Positions 47,159 through 58,338 of a DNA stretch of 64,000 bases are shown piece after piece. Every line of letters starts with the position of its first letter. Positions within the stretch are counted from its first letter, which is position 1. Origin of the DNA: Ulva prolifera (taxonomy: Eukaryota > Chlorophyta > Ulvophyceae > Ulvales > Ulvaceae); the NCBI GenBank assembly GCA_023078555.1, contig CM041204.1, positions 5,362,430 to 5,426,429 on the forward strand. The letters run 5' to 3'. The position numbers were made by a program, and so were the translations under genes. The notes under the pieces were generated by a model. It did no database searches and was not told the DNA's origin. It saw only the letters and a list, made by a program, of their open reading frames with translations.

Positions 47159-47700
47159 CCGCAAGCAAGAACCAGGGGAACCGCACACCACGCAGCAAGC
47201 CACACGAAGCGCACACCAAAACACCCACGCAACGGCAGCACCCGCGCCGGACACAGCCACACAGCCCCACAGCCACGCAGCCACACAGCCACACACACGC
47301 CCACGCCCACACGCCCACCCCCACCCGAACCCCGCCCACCAGCCGGGCGCACGAGCCCCGGAAGCACAAGCAGCCAAGGCCGCCCAGCAAACAAACAGCG
47401 AGACTGCAACAACGACCCCCAGCCCGGGGAGGCCCCCGCCTCCCCCACCACAACCCCCCAAGCCCAGCCCGCGCCCACCAGCCCGCCCGCCCGCAAACCC
47501 ACACCCGGAACCCCCAAAGTCCAGCCCAGCCCGCGCAAACTACCCGGCCGCGCCCCAACGGCGGGCCACACGCAGGCGCACGGGGAAGACACCAGCGAAA
47601 CGCGGCACGCCCGAGCCGCCACCACAACAAAGCGGACGTGGCAACGAGCGCACACGCAGCGGGGACTGCCTACCACGCAGCCCGGGGTAGCAAGCGTAGA
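47159..47700. other. Strongly C/A-skewed block beside repeat copy C
   Basis: The plus strand consists largely of C and A with some G and almost no T for about 500 bp (for example CACAGCCACACAGCCCCACA near 47262). Both strands are open for 200-290 codons, giving Pro/Thr/His or Gly/Trp/Val-rich translations. This follows from the skew, not from a gene. The same arrangement, weaker, follows copy B. Confidence 0.7.
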
Positions 47701-48194
47701 TAGTATCCGTGTACTATGCGTGTTTGTGATGTGAGCTCGGCACGGGTCCCGTACGCTGTCCGCGAGTCTCCTCAAGGTTAGGCCCCACAACTGACACGCC
47801 GAGGACGGGCTGAAGCACCGAATTTCAAAGCATGCAAGAAAGTGAACGACGCCACGAACAGATGCACTGCCCCTTCCTGCCGCCATCGAAGATATCATGA
47901 TGTTGCACTGGAGGTGTTGCAACGCGTCCGTCCTTGTTACACGTTCCGAAGCTTGGTGGCGAAGTACGCACAGCCTTTGCACCAGCGTCACTCACCCGCT
48001 GCACTTGCACGGTTGCGGCTTGTCAGCTGCTTTTCCGACATGTTGAGATTGTCATAACAGATGCGGATTTGCTAGAAGTATCTTTGACCCATGCAAAGCA
48101 AGCACCGCGACCTGCCCCATGCCGTGTGTAAAATGACACCGACGCTGCTGTGCGATAGCGCTGCCTGCGATCAACTGGGTCTTCGAGGGTTCAG

Positions 48195-51100
48195 GAAGCA
48201 CTGCTAGGGCGACTCAACGTCTCAGACTGCATTAGTATGCTGCAACCGATGCAGCGACTGCTTCACAGCAGCGATGACTTTGACTCCAAATTGCGCTGTT
48301 TGGGTACATACATGCCAGCCTTGCAAGCTCTAGATTTGGCGACGATGTACCCTTCCAGAGCAACAGCACAAGTGAACCATTTAGTGATGTCCTTCTGTGT
48401 GCGATCGCTTTGCAGCGTTCAATCTAGCATGAAAGGCGAGGAGACATCGGAGCTGTGGCACACCATGGCCCAAATGGCCGCGATGGACACACAGGTACAC
48501 AAGCCCTCACCGATCACAGAAATTCGTGTTCTTGTGGGAACCATGAGCTCGTCAGCCTCCAGATGCGTCGCTCTGCAGGTGTCACACTCGCACTCAATCC
48601 CTTTCTCGGTGTTGGATGCTGCTGCAAAATCCCTTGCACTTGCCACAACGCAGGCAAACGCTTCGTATCTCGATAATTGCAACAGGGCACTGAATGCCTT
48701 GAAGCCGCTCCTTTGTAAATGTCCTGCCAGCCAGGCCATCACACTCTGCAGTGCAGCTGTTGATTCGCTGGTGCAGCTTTGCCACATTCAGCAAGGCAGC
48801 CCTTCGACCGCATTAGTGAAAGAAGTCATTCTTCTGGTAACCTTTGCCCTCGATTTATTGGGTAGCGCTCAGGGATCGCACAGCAGCCGGTCCTGGCAGT
48901 TGCTGACAGAGACCCTCTTGCCATCAGCCATTGCAGCCATGTGGGATCTTCCATGTTTGCCAGAGCTGCGGGAACCTTCGAGCAGAGTTTCGGCCGCCAT
49001 CAGGTCGTCCCTTCAGCGTGTCCTTGCCCATCCTGATCTCCTCCTGGCAGTCGCGAAGGAGTTTGAGCTCCAATCGAGAGTCCAGTCAGACGAGAGCGAA
49101 GCAGCAACCGCAGTTGCAAAGACTAATCCTCCCCAAAAATATAAGCTGCAGAAGGAGCAGCAGCAGCAGCAGCATGCCAATGGAGTGCTAGGCGTCTGGC
49201 AGCTAGTGCAGAGGGTTGCAAGCGGTGTGGCGCTGTCCACACAGGAGACCCACAGCCTGCGCAACATACACCACTTCTGCGCATGGCTTATTCGCACCTA
49301 CCACAGCTGTAGTGAATCTGTGGTGGTGAGCTCAGCAACCCAGTCGTCCTTTGAAACGAGGAGAGACCAAAAGGACATACCCGACCGCTCAGCTGAACCA
49401 GTCAGCAGCCTGCCGTGGCATGTTCTCGTCGTGGCTCTGCAGCGTGGCATGGACGCTTTGAAGCAGACAGACAGCACGCCTCACGTCCAACAGTCCATCT
49501 GTGTTGCTCTAGCCGCATGTGCGGAAGCCCTCAGAGCTGCTAAGGAGTGCAGGGTACGGTTCCCTCGGGAAGGCAGGGACTCTTTTTTGTGTTATTGCAT
49601 CTTGGCAGGTGGAAGCAGGTCTTAGTAGGGGACCTGGCGCCATGCCAACGTATTTTGTTGAATGGTTGCATTTCTCCCTTACATGTGGGCTACTGTCAAC
49701 ACGTTCCGGGCAGAGGACTAGCTGCCCATGCACTTGCGTGATGATCCACTGAGGGCACAGCAGAGCGCTAGTGAGGCTGGGTCTTAGGGGCGCAACTGTG
49801 GCCTTGCAGGCATATCGACCAACGGAAGACGTGGAAGGAAAGCAGCTTGCGGTGCTGAACGCCGTTGTGCAGGCTCTGCAGCAGTCTGCGGAGCAGCTGG
49901 GAGGCTCGGGGGCATGGGCAGGGCCAGTCAGGCAGGCCATGGCTCGCGTCCTCAGCTGCATCATCTCCATGGAGCATCGCTGCGTGAAGGGCCGCATGGG
50001 ATTCGTCTGCGCCCTGATGTGGGAAGCTGCTGATGGCGACTCTGGCCGGGCAGCTGCAGCTGGCGCCTCCCCTGTGTGTTCTGTACAGCATGGCTGTGGC
50101 GGCAACCTCTCCGCAAGCACTGCACCGCAGCACGGTGTGTCTCACTGCCCCCGATCCTTGCTGGCTTGAGCTAGCAACGCGATGCAACCATCTTGGGCGC
50201 TGCTGTCTGTGGCAGACTTTGCTGCGTGCTCTTGCCCCCCGCAGGCTCTGCAATGCATTGTGTGTATGCAGGCTGTGAGCTGCTCTGCTCCACCATCGAG
50301 GCCTTTGCGGCACTGCGGCAACTTGACACGCTGCTGCCTACAATTCTTGGCAACATTGTCTCCACTTGGACCCCACAAGCGGATTGCACCCTGCGCTCCG
50401 TCCCAGCGCAGGAGGCGCTACAGCATGCTGTGGGCAGCATACCCTCAGCCCAGGCACCCATCCTGGTCGGTACACTCTGCAGCACACTGGAGCTTGCTGC
50501 AAGCACACATGCCCTGGAGCCGCTGCGCACTGTTGCCTGGGTAGGCGCCCTTCTCCTGCATGCGCTGCGTGCTGAGCCGCAGCAGGCTGCAGCCGGAGCA
50601 GCAGCAGCACAGAAGGTGATCCTTGCCGCGCAAGCGCTGATCGACTCCGTGGCTGCACATGCTGCAGATAAGGGCGGGGGTGCTGCAGAGTCCTGTGGGG
50701 ACGCGTGCCTGCCGCTGCTGCACCTCCAGGCGGGGGTGCTGCACTTTCACAGTGCTTGTGCGGCACATGACCCCGCAATCAATGAGGCTCCACCAGTGCT
50801 CGTGCTGCCTCCCATCCTGATGCAGCATCTGCACCTGACTTATGTACCTAGTGCACATGTCAGTTCTGGGGACAGCGGCCTCATCGGCTTGGCAGAGGCG
50901 GTGGCCGCAACTGCGTACATCCACGCCTGCCCTGCCTCAATCGGCACACCGTATGCACTGCTGTACAGCATGGCAGCGGCAGGCCTTGCCCGTGCCAAAG
51001 ACGTGGCTGCCGGTGCTGGTGGCAAGGTAGCATGGGACGCTGCCACTGGCGGAGCAGCATGTGTGGAATGGCTGACAGCTTGCCTGCATGACGGCCACAT

Positions 51101-54100
51101 CCGCAGTGCGCACTCGCTGTCTTGTGTCGCTTCACACAAGAACACAACTGTGCCACAGGAGCTGCTCTCAGCAGTCAGTGACACCGCTGCACTGGGGCTG
51201 CTGAGGGGCTTGCACACTGGCAGCATACAGGCCTTTGCCGGATCGACAGGCCCAGAGGACTCCATGCTACCTGATATGCAGGCTGGCGTGGCTGCACCGC
51301 TGCTGAGGTGCATGCCGCAGTGGCTGCCTCATGCAGATGCCGGGGTGCAGAAGGCAATCGTCAGAGCCTGCCTGCTTGCGAGCGCTGATGCCGCAACAGC
51401 GCAGCGGCTGGGTGGAGCAGGCCCCCATGCCATGGACGTGCCTTTAGCCCGCTTTACATGCAGTGAGGCGGTTCTCAGCAGCAAGGCAGCGAGCAAGGCA
51501 TGGCCTGCTGCGTTTGCGTCCGTGGCCAGGCGGCTGCAGAAGGGCGTTGCGGCCGCTGCCCGAGCTGCTGTGGCAGCAGGATGCGTGCAGAGCTGTGGTG
51601 CTGCAGAGCTCGTCTTGCAGCAGGCAGTGTACGCCGCCAAGCCGTCACAAAATCGGTCTGCCTTTCTGCAGCTCATGCAGCAGACCGCAGGCCTGCTTAC
51701 AAGCAGCGCCAGGAGTCAGCTGAGCACAGCTTCCACAGCTGGACGTCGCAAACGGTCTCGCAAGATCTTGGAAGAAGAGCCCACAGAGCTTGAGAATTTA
51801 CTGCAGTGCACAAGCTCGCTGATGGCTGTAGTGCGGGGGATGGACATTGACGCTCTTGCCGCCTTTTCAAATCATCGGAAGTGGGGCATCCTTGCACGCG
51901 CACTGACTGCAACCTTGATCAGCATGGCAGCTGTCACTATGTTGCTGGCAGGTACTGCAGCCACCAGACTGCCAGCTGATGTGCTGAGTAGCCCCCTGAA
52001 GCAGCTATCCGCAACTCTGGCTCGTGTCCAACCCGAGCAAGACGGTTGGATCATGTCAGCAGAGCTGATCGCCATGCTATCCTCCTGCACATCTGCTGGT
52101 GAGCCTTCCACCTGCCAAGATATGACAGCTGCAGCCGCGACTGAGGCTGTGCAGCATATAGCTGCATTAGCACTTGCCCATGGAGATTGTAAGGTGCTAC
52201 ACGCAGCGTGGGACAGCGCCCGCCAGGATCTGGCAGCTGCACTCTCCGGGCAGTCAAGTGAGGCAAAATGGAAGGCACAGTCCAGGAGCAGCCAGGGGAC
52301 GGAAAGGGCAGTTGATGGCAGTGCGACTGAGGAGGCCACCAAAAGAAAGCGGAAGCGCCAGATGCTGGCTGAGAATCAACCTGTTGAATCTAATGGTAAG
52401 ACTTGGCCGTCTCTGGTGCTTCTGAACAGCGTTGCAGCTGCTGCATTGGCGCACTCCCGGGCAGGACGGCAGGTGAACGATGGCGACAGCACAAGCATGC
52501 TCTTGCAGCGCATCGGGGCCTTGAGCCAAGACTTCGGGTGCAGTGGCTCTGTGCCGGTGCTTTCTGAGCACCTCGGAAGCGTTGTCTCCGTGGAGACATT
52601 TGCACTCCGGGTTTCCCTGAGGGCAGGCTGTGCTTGCTGCAGCCTTGCATTCAAACAGTCGCGTGCTGGACAGCAGGAGGTCACGGCATGTATCCAGGTG
52701 TGTTTTGAGCACCTGAGCCACCGGCAGCACCAAATGCTATTGTGATGTGTCGTCATCCTGTGATTCTTTTGACTGCTCTGGCCACATGTGTGTTGAACTC
52801 TACATGGACATGTCGCTGCAGGCATGTGTATCTGCTATAGACGTTATCACCTCTCCGACGCCGCAGACCCCCAAAGGTTCTTGTCCTGCAGTGGGCCACG
52901 TGCTCCTGCCTTTGCTGCAGTGTGTTCGCACCTGCATTGGCACCTTGCAAACGCATCCGGCAGGTGACTTTCTTCAGGAGGTCCTCCTGCCGATCCAAAC
53001 GGCCTGCCTCACCTGTATGAGCAGCTCCATGTCCTTGGAGCCAGGCGCTGGCAAGTCTCACGTGCTGCCAATAGCACATCCATTGTATCAGGTGGCCAGC
53101 AATCTGTTCATGAAGTCACTGGCAGCAGCTGACTCCAATTCCACGGTGGTGCTTATAAAGCGGCTTTTGTTATGGCTTGACTGCAATGCTGCCGCAGCAT
53201 CGGCTGCATTGAGCGCTGTCTTGCTGCTCCTGGAGTGCCACAAGCAACCAGTGCTGCAGTGTGTACAGCGCATGATGCCGCACCTCCTGAGGGCCGTTGT
53301 GCATTGCCTGTCTGCACATCCACTCACGATGTCTGCTGGCGCAGCTGACCCCAGGCCCCAGGCCAGTATGCCCCAAGGCGGCGCACCTGAGAAGCAGCCG
53401 TTCAACATGGACGCATGTTGTGTTTGCATTTTGGCTTTGCGATGCCTTGAAAGTATGCTGGGGCAGAAGGCGTTGCTGTCAAATCTTGGCTCTGAGGGCA
53501 CCAGAATTCCTCTGATGCTAGTGGCCATTGCCAGGGACTTGGCACGGTGTCTACAGCATATCGACCCGCCTGGCGCGCTGGACGTTGTGAACTCGAGTAT
53601 GCTGGTATTGGCTGGTCTTTGCGCTGCAGCAACAGCCATATTGCGGCACAGAGATGATCTGGTAGCCATCATGTGGCCACTGTTAGTGTCTGTGGCGCGG
53701 CTAGACATACTGGTGTACGCGTCAGCGTGTTCAAGGCTTTGGCATCACGAGAGGTCTGCCCTGCTCACTCCTAGATCAATCATGCTGTGTAGCCTTCCAT
53801 TGGCACAGCAATGTGTGTGGGTGGTGTTGATCTGGGAGTGTACAGGTACAAGGATGCACTGTGCATGGGAAGTCAGGCGATTGCGTCGGTGTATGAGGCC
53901 GCTGCTGGCTGCGATGGTTGTGATGGATGCCGGCACATCCTACTCAAGAATTACATTACCACGGTGTCAGATGCAAAATACGGACAGGAGGCATTGAGAT
54001 CGCTTGTGCTGCCATCCACAGGTGTGCATTAGCCGAGTGACAAGGCTGCTCCTGGGTATGCTTATGTGGCTCCTTTGGGTAGGCGAAAGGCTGACGGGTC

Positions 54101-54287
54101 CCAATGTAATCTTGCTGCAGGCAGTGACCGACTCAGGCAAGGGGCCATGCTGCTGGTCGGGGCGGTGAGCAAAGGGCAGCTGCAGCACTTGCACGTGTCG
54201 CTTGACAGGGTGACGGCTGCACAAGGTCGTCTTGCAACGCTGAAGAGTGATTACGACAGACAACAGAAGTTCAGCGGCAAAGTGTAA
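48195..54287 (+). CDS. URB2: URB2/Npa2-family ribosome biogenesis protein
   Basis: Urb2/Npa2 is a large helical-repeat nucleolar protein needed for early 60S pre-ribosome assembly. Exons: 48195-49553, 49810-50134, 50245-52697, 52822 to about 53720, about 53856-54021, and 54121-54287 (stop TAA). Phases agree at 50134/50245, 52697/52822 and 54021/54121. The identity comes from the C-terminus: ILLKNYITTVSDAKYGQEAL and LRQGAMLLVGAVSKGQLQHL, HVSLDRVTAAQGRLATLKSD, ending QQKFSGKV. This matches the plant Urb2 end (…LATL..DY......Y.GKV). The rest is about 1700 residues of Ala/Leu-rich helices typical of HEAT-like solenoids, with a Lys-rich patch (KRKRKRQM) near 52345. The N-terminus is not resolved: exon material may exist at 47840-48130. 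Near 50020-50130 a second frame looks equally coding, so that exon's end may be wrong. Confidence 0.8.
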
Positions 54288-55099
54288 GGTGTTCACACCA
54301 AATGTAGCAGGAGCAGTCGGTGGGAAGTATACTCCGACAACTGCATGCCCAAAGGTGAGACAACCATGCAGCGTGCTGGTATGCAAGTGCCCAGCGTAGC
54401 CGATTCATCTCCGTGATCTCGAAGAGACTATGTGAATGGCCTTTTTGAGATGTAGTGATATTCAAATGGCGAAGCATGTTTTCACCAGCCTAGCGAAAGA
54501 GTGCATTGGGGCAGAAACCGCCATTCTGTGGCCACAGCATGGGGCGGGCGAATAAGCATGCTTAGCTCAGGCAACGTCTTGACAGATTACCGTTCTGAAC
54601 TGGTGCCAGCCACCTCACCTCGCATAGCTGCCTGGAGGTGCCATGGCTGTAGGTGAAAGAAGGTTCGATGTGTCCATACGAGGCCTGCCCAGGGATGTGT
54701 GTTACAACGACGAATCCAGAGGCAGGTAGCATGGCAGGGACCGCATAGCAACAGATCATACCCGAACCAGGAATTTATGTGGCCTTGAAAGTACCCAGAT
54801 TGCTATAGGACAGTGACGCTGTCCGTCACGTTTCCGAGCATCAGGCATTTCATGATACCAGCCCACAAATTTCCATCATCCACGACATGATGGTGTCCGG
54901 AGTGCACCTTGCATCCTTGTAGAGAAGCCAATAACGGACATGAGGAATATCTTGCATGGCCATTGTTCACTCAGCCTGGCCATGGGCAAGGACTCGCCCT
55001 AGCAGGTTTATCATTGTAGGTGTTCGTCCGCTAGCGCTTCTACAAGCACAAGCAACCTGACCATCATGGTCAAGGATCATAATGCTGACGTGGAACCAA
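54288..55099. other. Convergent region between URB2 and the Hsp70-like gene
   Basis: About 800 bp lie between two tail-to-tail stops. No gene is supported. It contains repeat copy D. A minus frame at 54562-54759 translates through the repeat and has no domain. Confidence 0.45.
54695..54731 (-). repeat. Dispersed ~38-bp repeat, copy D
   Basis: The plus strand reads ATGTGTGTTACAACGACGAA then TCCAGAGGCAGGTAGCA. It shares GTGTGTTACAA at the left and GAGGCAGGTAGCA at the right with copy C, with the middle diverged and one base shorter. Unlike A-C it is not near retroelement sequence. Confidence 0.7.
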
Positions 55100-57841
55100 C
55101 TATGCTACCTTGGCAGCTTTAGTCTGCTGCCCGTTGGCCCCTGAGGAAACTTCTGAAGCTCCACTTGCTGTTTCAATGGCCCCGTCAAAGTCACTGTCAT
55201 CATCAGAATCACTTTTGTGTGCCTCATCATCCTCTTCCTTGCCTAACACAGCTTGCCGGGTATCTTTGTTTGTCTTCAGCTCATTGTCTGCGAGCGCGCG
55301 CATGAGCGCGGCTTGCCAGACCTCCATAACCATAAGGTCTGAAATGTGACCTGAAAGGACCCCAGCATAAACTGCGGCGCCCAGAGCGACCGCCGCGTCA
55401 GGGTCAACGAGACCTGGACGCAGCTTCATGCCTGTCATGTTTGTGACGAAAGAGCGCACAGCTGGCATTCTGGTAGATCCCCCAACCAGCAAGACCTGCA
55501 CAAGCGCAGGGCCGGTCAACTGTCTCATGCAGCATGGGCAATTGCATTGTTTCTTTGCCATGTGCGTATGGCAACAGCATGCAATGCTCAATGCACTCTA
55601 CGTACAGCTGGGCTGGAGAACAAGCCGCGGCTACGGGAAGGCTGACATGCATAAGTTCACATCGTCTCATAAATCCTGGCAGAAAGTTATGTGCAGGCAT
55701 TGTCGCAAAGCATCCTGGGTGTGTCGGTTGCTGCGAATCTGTGAATCGATACCGGAGCGACACAAATCAGGGACCGCCACGACACAAACAAGGTGCGAGG
55801 ACTGCAGCGGTGCATGTGTGCCCACACAAGAAGTACATCTGTAAAGCGCATGAGCCATATATATGACGTTGTGTCGCGCAGGCTCAAGGGAGCCGTCTGG
55901 GAGGCTGTTCGAGCCTGTCAATGTAGATCGAATTGAGCTGACTTGCAGTCTAGCAAGTCACACCTCGCTGATGGGCTGGCGGCGCTTTGGGACAATGCGC
56001 ACTTCCGGCGCCTCCCCACGCTTGGCTGCACTTGAAGCCTTGAAGCGCTGTACATCGCGAGCGTGTGCTTGCAGCACCTCCTCCAGGTCAACGCCTGCCT
56101 GCCAGCATGCTTGTTCCACTGGCCACCGACACCTCTGCCAGAGCGGCTCTGAGAGCTGAGACAGCAGGGTGCGAGACAGCTGGATCCTCGATCCCGTGCC
56201 ATTGTCTCCCCCGATTGGTATATTAACATCGATCTTGTCCACCTCTGAGAGTTTTACCTTTGCAGCCTCTGCAATGGCACGCAAGTGGCAACGGATGGAA
56301 GGGTTGTTTGCGTCCACACCAAAGGGCTTCAAGCACTCTTTGTCAATGTGATCCATGATCACAGCATCCCAGTCGTCTCCTCCCAGGTACGGATCGCCAC
56401 CGGTGGCAAGCACCTGCACTGCTGTGTAAACGTTGTCTGGCTGTTTGCTCGCAATTTTGTAGTGAGACGTGATAAGTCTGGGTCTCACGTGAATTGGCAG
56501 GAGATGTAGATCTCTATCTGTTTTTGAGGACGATGCAGGCAGGACTGTGGGGCATACACCCAGTCAGCCACACACAGTTTCTGCTTCGACGTTCACTCGT
56601 AGGGCCATGGCATATGCGAAAATGGCCGACTGCAGGTTTGTGACGTGTCAATGAGATATGGCTTGTGGAAAGGACGAACGTACAGTACAGCACACAGACA
56701 TAATTCTCATGGAGCTCACCTCGATCACGCCACCGCCAACCTCTAGAATGGAAACGTCAAAAGTGCCACCTCCAAGATCAAATACCAGCACTGTCTGGTC
56801 TTCCTGCAGATCAAGCCCATATGCAAAAGCAGATGCGACTGGCTCCTTGATCAGCTTCACCTTTTCCAAGCCAGCGATTTGAGCTGCACATCAGACACCG
56901 CATTCTAATGCCTCACATAACTGGTCGAAAAAATTTGACAAGATTACATCGTGGCAGTGCCAGTGGTGTGCAGTTGCCTGTTTAGTGTGTGGCCATGGGA
57001 CTATTTTCTGCAGTCACGCTAGATAGATGACACGATAGATGACACCAAGCTGCACATCAGCATTCACAACGGCTTACGACGTATTTTTGCAACGCAATCG
57101 CTGTTCCCAGGCAAAGCACACCAGCCGCGACGGTTGCTTCCTGTTGGTCTTCATTGAAGTACGCAGGCACGGATATGACCGCTCGATCTACAGACACTCC
57201 AGTATACTTTGCTGTGGCTTCAACGAGTTTGTTAATGACGTGTGCCGACACCTCCTCAGGGTAAATTGTGCCCGTATCTGACCCTTCGCAGCGGATGCAG
57301 GCCGCTCCATCTTCATCCGGCAAGACTTCGTACGCCAAACGTTTAATATCCTGCAAATCAACCACCGTGCACCAACTGCTGGCTGCTCACCTCATGAACT
57401 TCCCAGGCCGCAGGCGCAGCTCAAGAACACCAGCCCTGCCAGGCTAAGATCAAGGGAACCCACATCTTTGACATCTTCGAATTCTTGACCGACCAGCCGC
57501 TTAACAGAGTAGAAAGTGTCGGCGGGGTTTATGGATGCCTGCCTTTTCGCACCATCGCCAACGACAACCTTTTCTGCCGTCCATGTCACGAAAGACGGCA
57601 GCGCCCACTTGCCAGACTTCTTCGCGTACGGAACAACGCTAGGACCGTATTCTGCAGTCACCACTGCAGCCACCGAATTTGTGGTTCCTAGGTCAATGCC
57701 CAGGCTGACGGGTGGTACAGCGTCTGGCACCGCAGTGGAAGACTGCGTTGCGTTCTCTACGGCCCGTGGAGCGGGGCGATCACCCCGAGATCGCGCGTAA
57801 AGTGGAATCGAGCGCTTCAACTGTGCACGCACGCATGCCAT
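55100..57841 (-). CDS. Hsp70-family ATPase domain protein lacking the substrate-binding domain
   Basis: Five exons keep phase exactly: 57841-57431, 57350-57122, 56883-56720, 56413-55964 and 55495-55100 (stop TAG), giving 549 residues. The basic N-terminus ([20 protein letters not shown]) looks like an organelle presequence. The ATPase domain is complete in its signatures: [64 protein letters not shown], and [17 protein letters not shown]. It ends at [17 protein letters not shown] canonical Hsp70 then has a linker (DLLLLDV) and ~250 residues of substrate-binding domain. Here there are only about 85 residues: [20 protein letters not shown], then an Asp/Glu/Ser tail ([12 protein letters not shown]). 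An insertion of ~40 basic residues ([20 protein letters not shown]) precedes the GGSTR strand. Human STCH/HSPA13 is a known Hsp70 without this domain. The cell compartment is inferred only. Confidence 0.85.
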
Positions 57842-58338
57842 TGTTCAAACAACGACAGGCAGTTCACAGATGTTGGCACATGGACGGGCATTGACGCAGA
57901 CCATATACCTGATGGGTTCGTCAGCTGATGCAGGCATTTTGTCATGAGTACGGCTCTTGCCCCAAGTCCACTCCATGTGGCTGCAGCGCCCTGCAGCGCG
58001 CTGCAGGACCGAGCCTTCACACGGCACATGGCTACCGGTGTTGCACGTACATCAATTCCATAACAGAAGAAGCATTCGTACAGGCATTTTGCCTACGCGA
58101 CAGAAAATCAGAACAACATGTAGTACTATTATTCTTTTCGCAGCTGAAGTCGCGATAGCAGAGACCGCCTCGGAGCCCATGCGGACGTGAGTTTGAATTC
58201 ACGATGAACCGCGTCACCTGTGCAGACTCTGGTCTTAACGGAAGCTGTCTTCGTCGTGCCTTGACACTCAACGCTTTGCAAACCGTGTATTAGCATGCTT
58301 GGTCCAATGATCTATTGACGCGTGGAGCGGAGGGAGCC
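57842..58338. other. Divergent promoter region
   Basis: About 500 bp lie between the minus-strand Hsp70-like start (57841) and the plus-strand start at 58339. No credible coding frame. A bidirectional promoter is likely, but no heat-shock element array was recognised by eye. Confidence 0.4.

Noticed and set aside
47116..47991. 291-codon minus frame and 204-210-codon plus frames in the C/A-rich block
   Set aside because: All frames are open because of base skew. The translations are low complexity and contradict each other.
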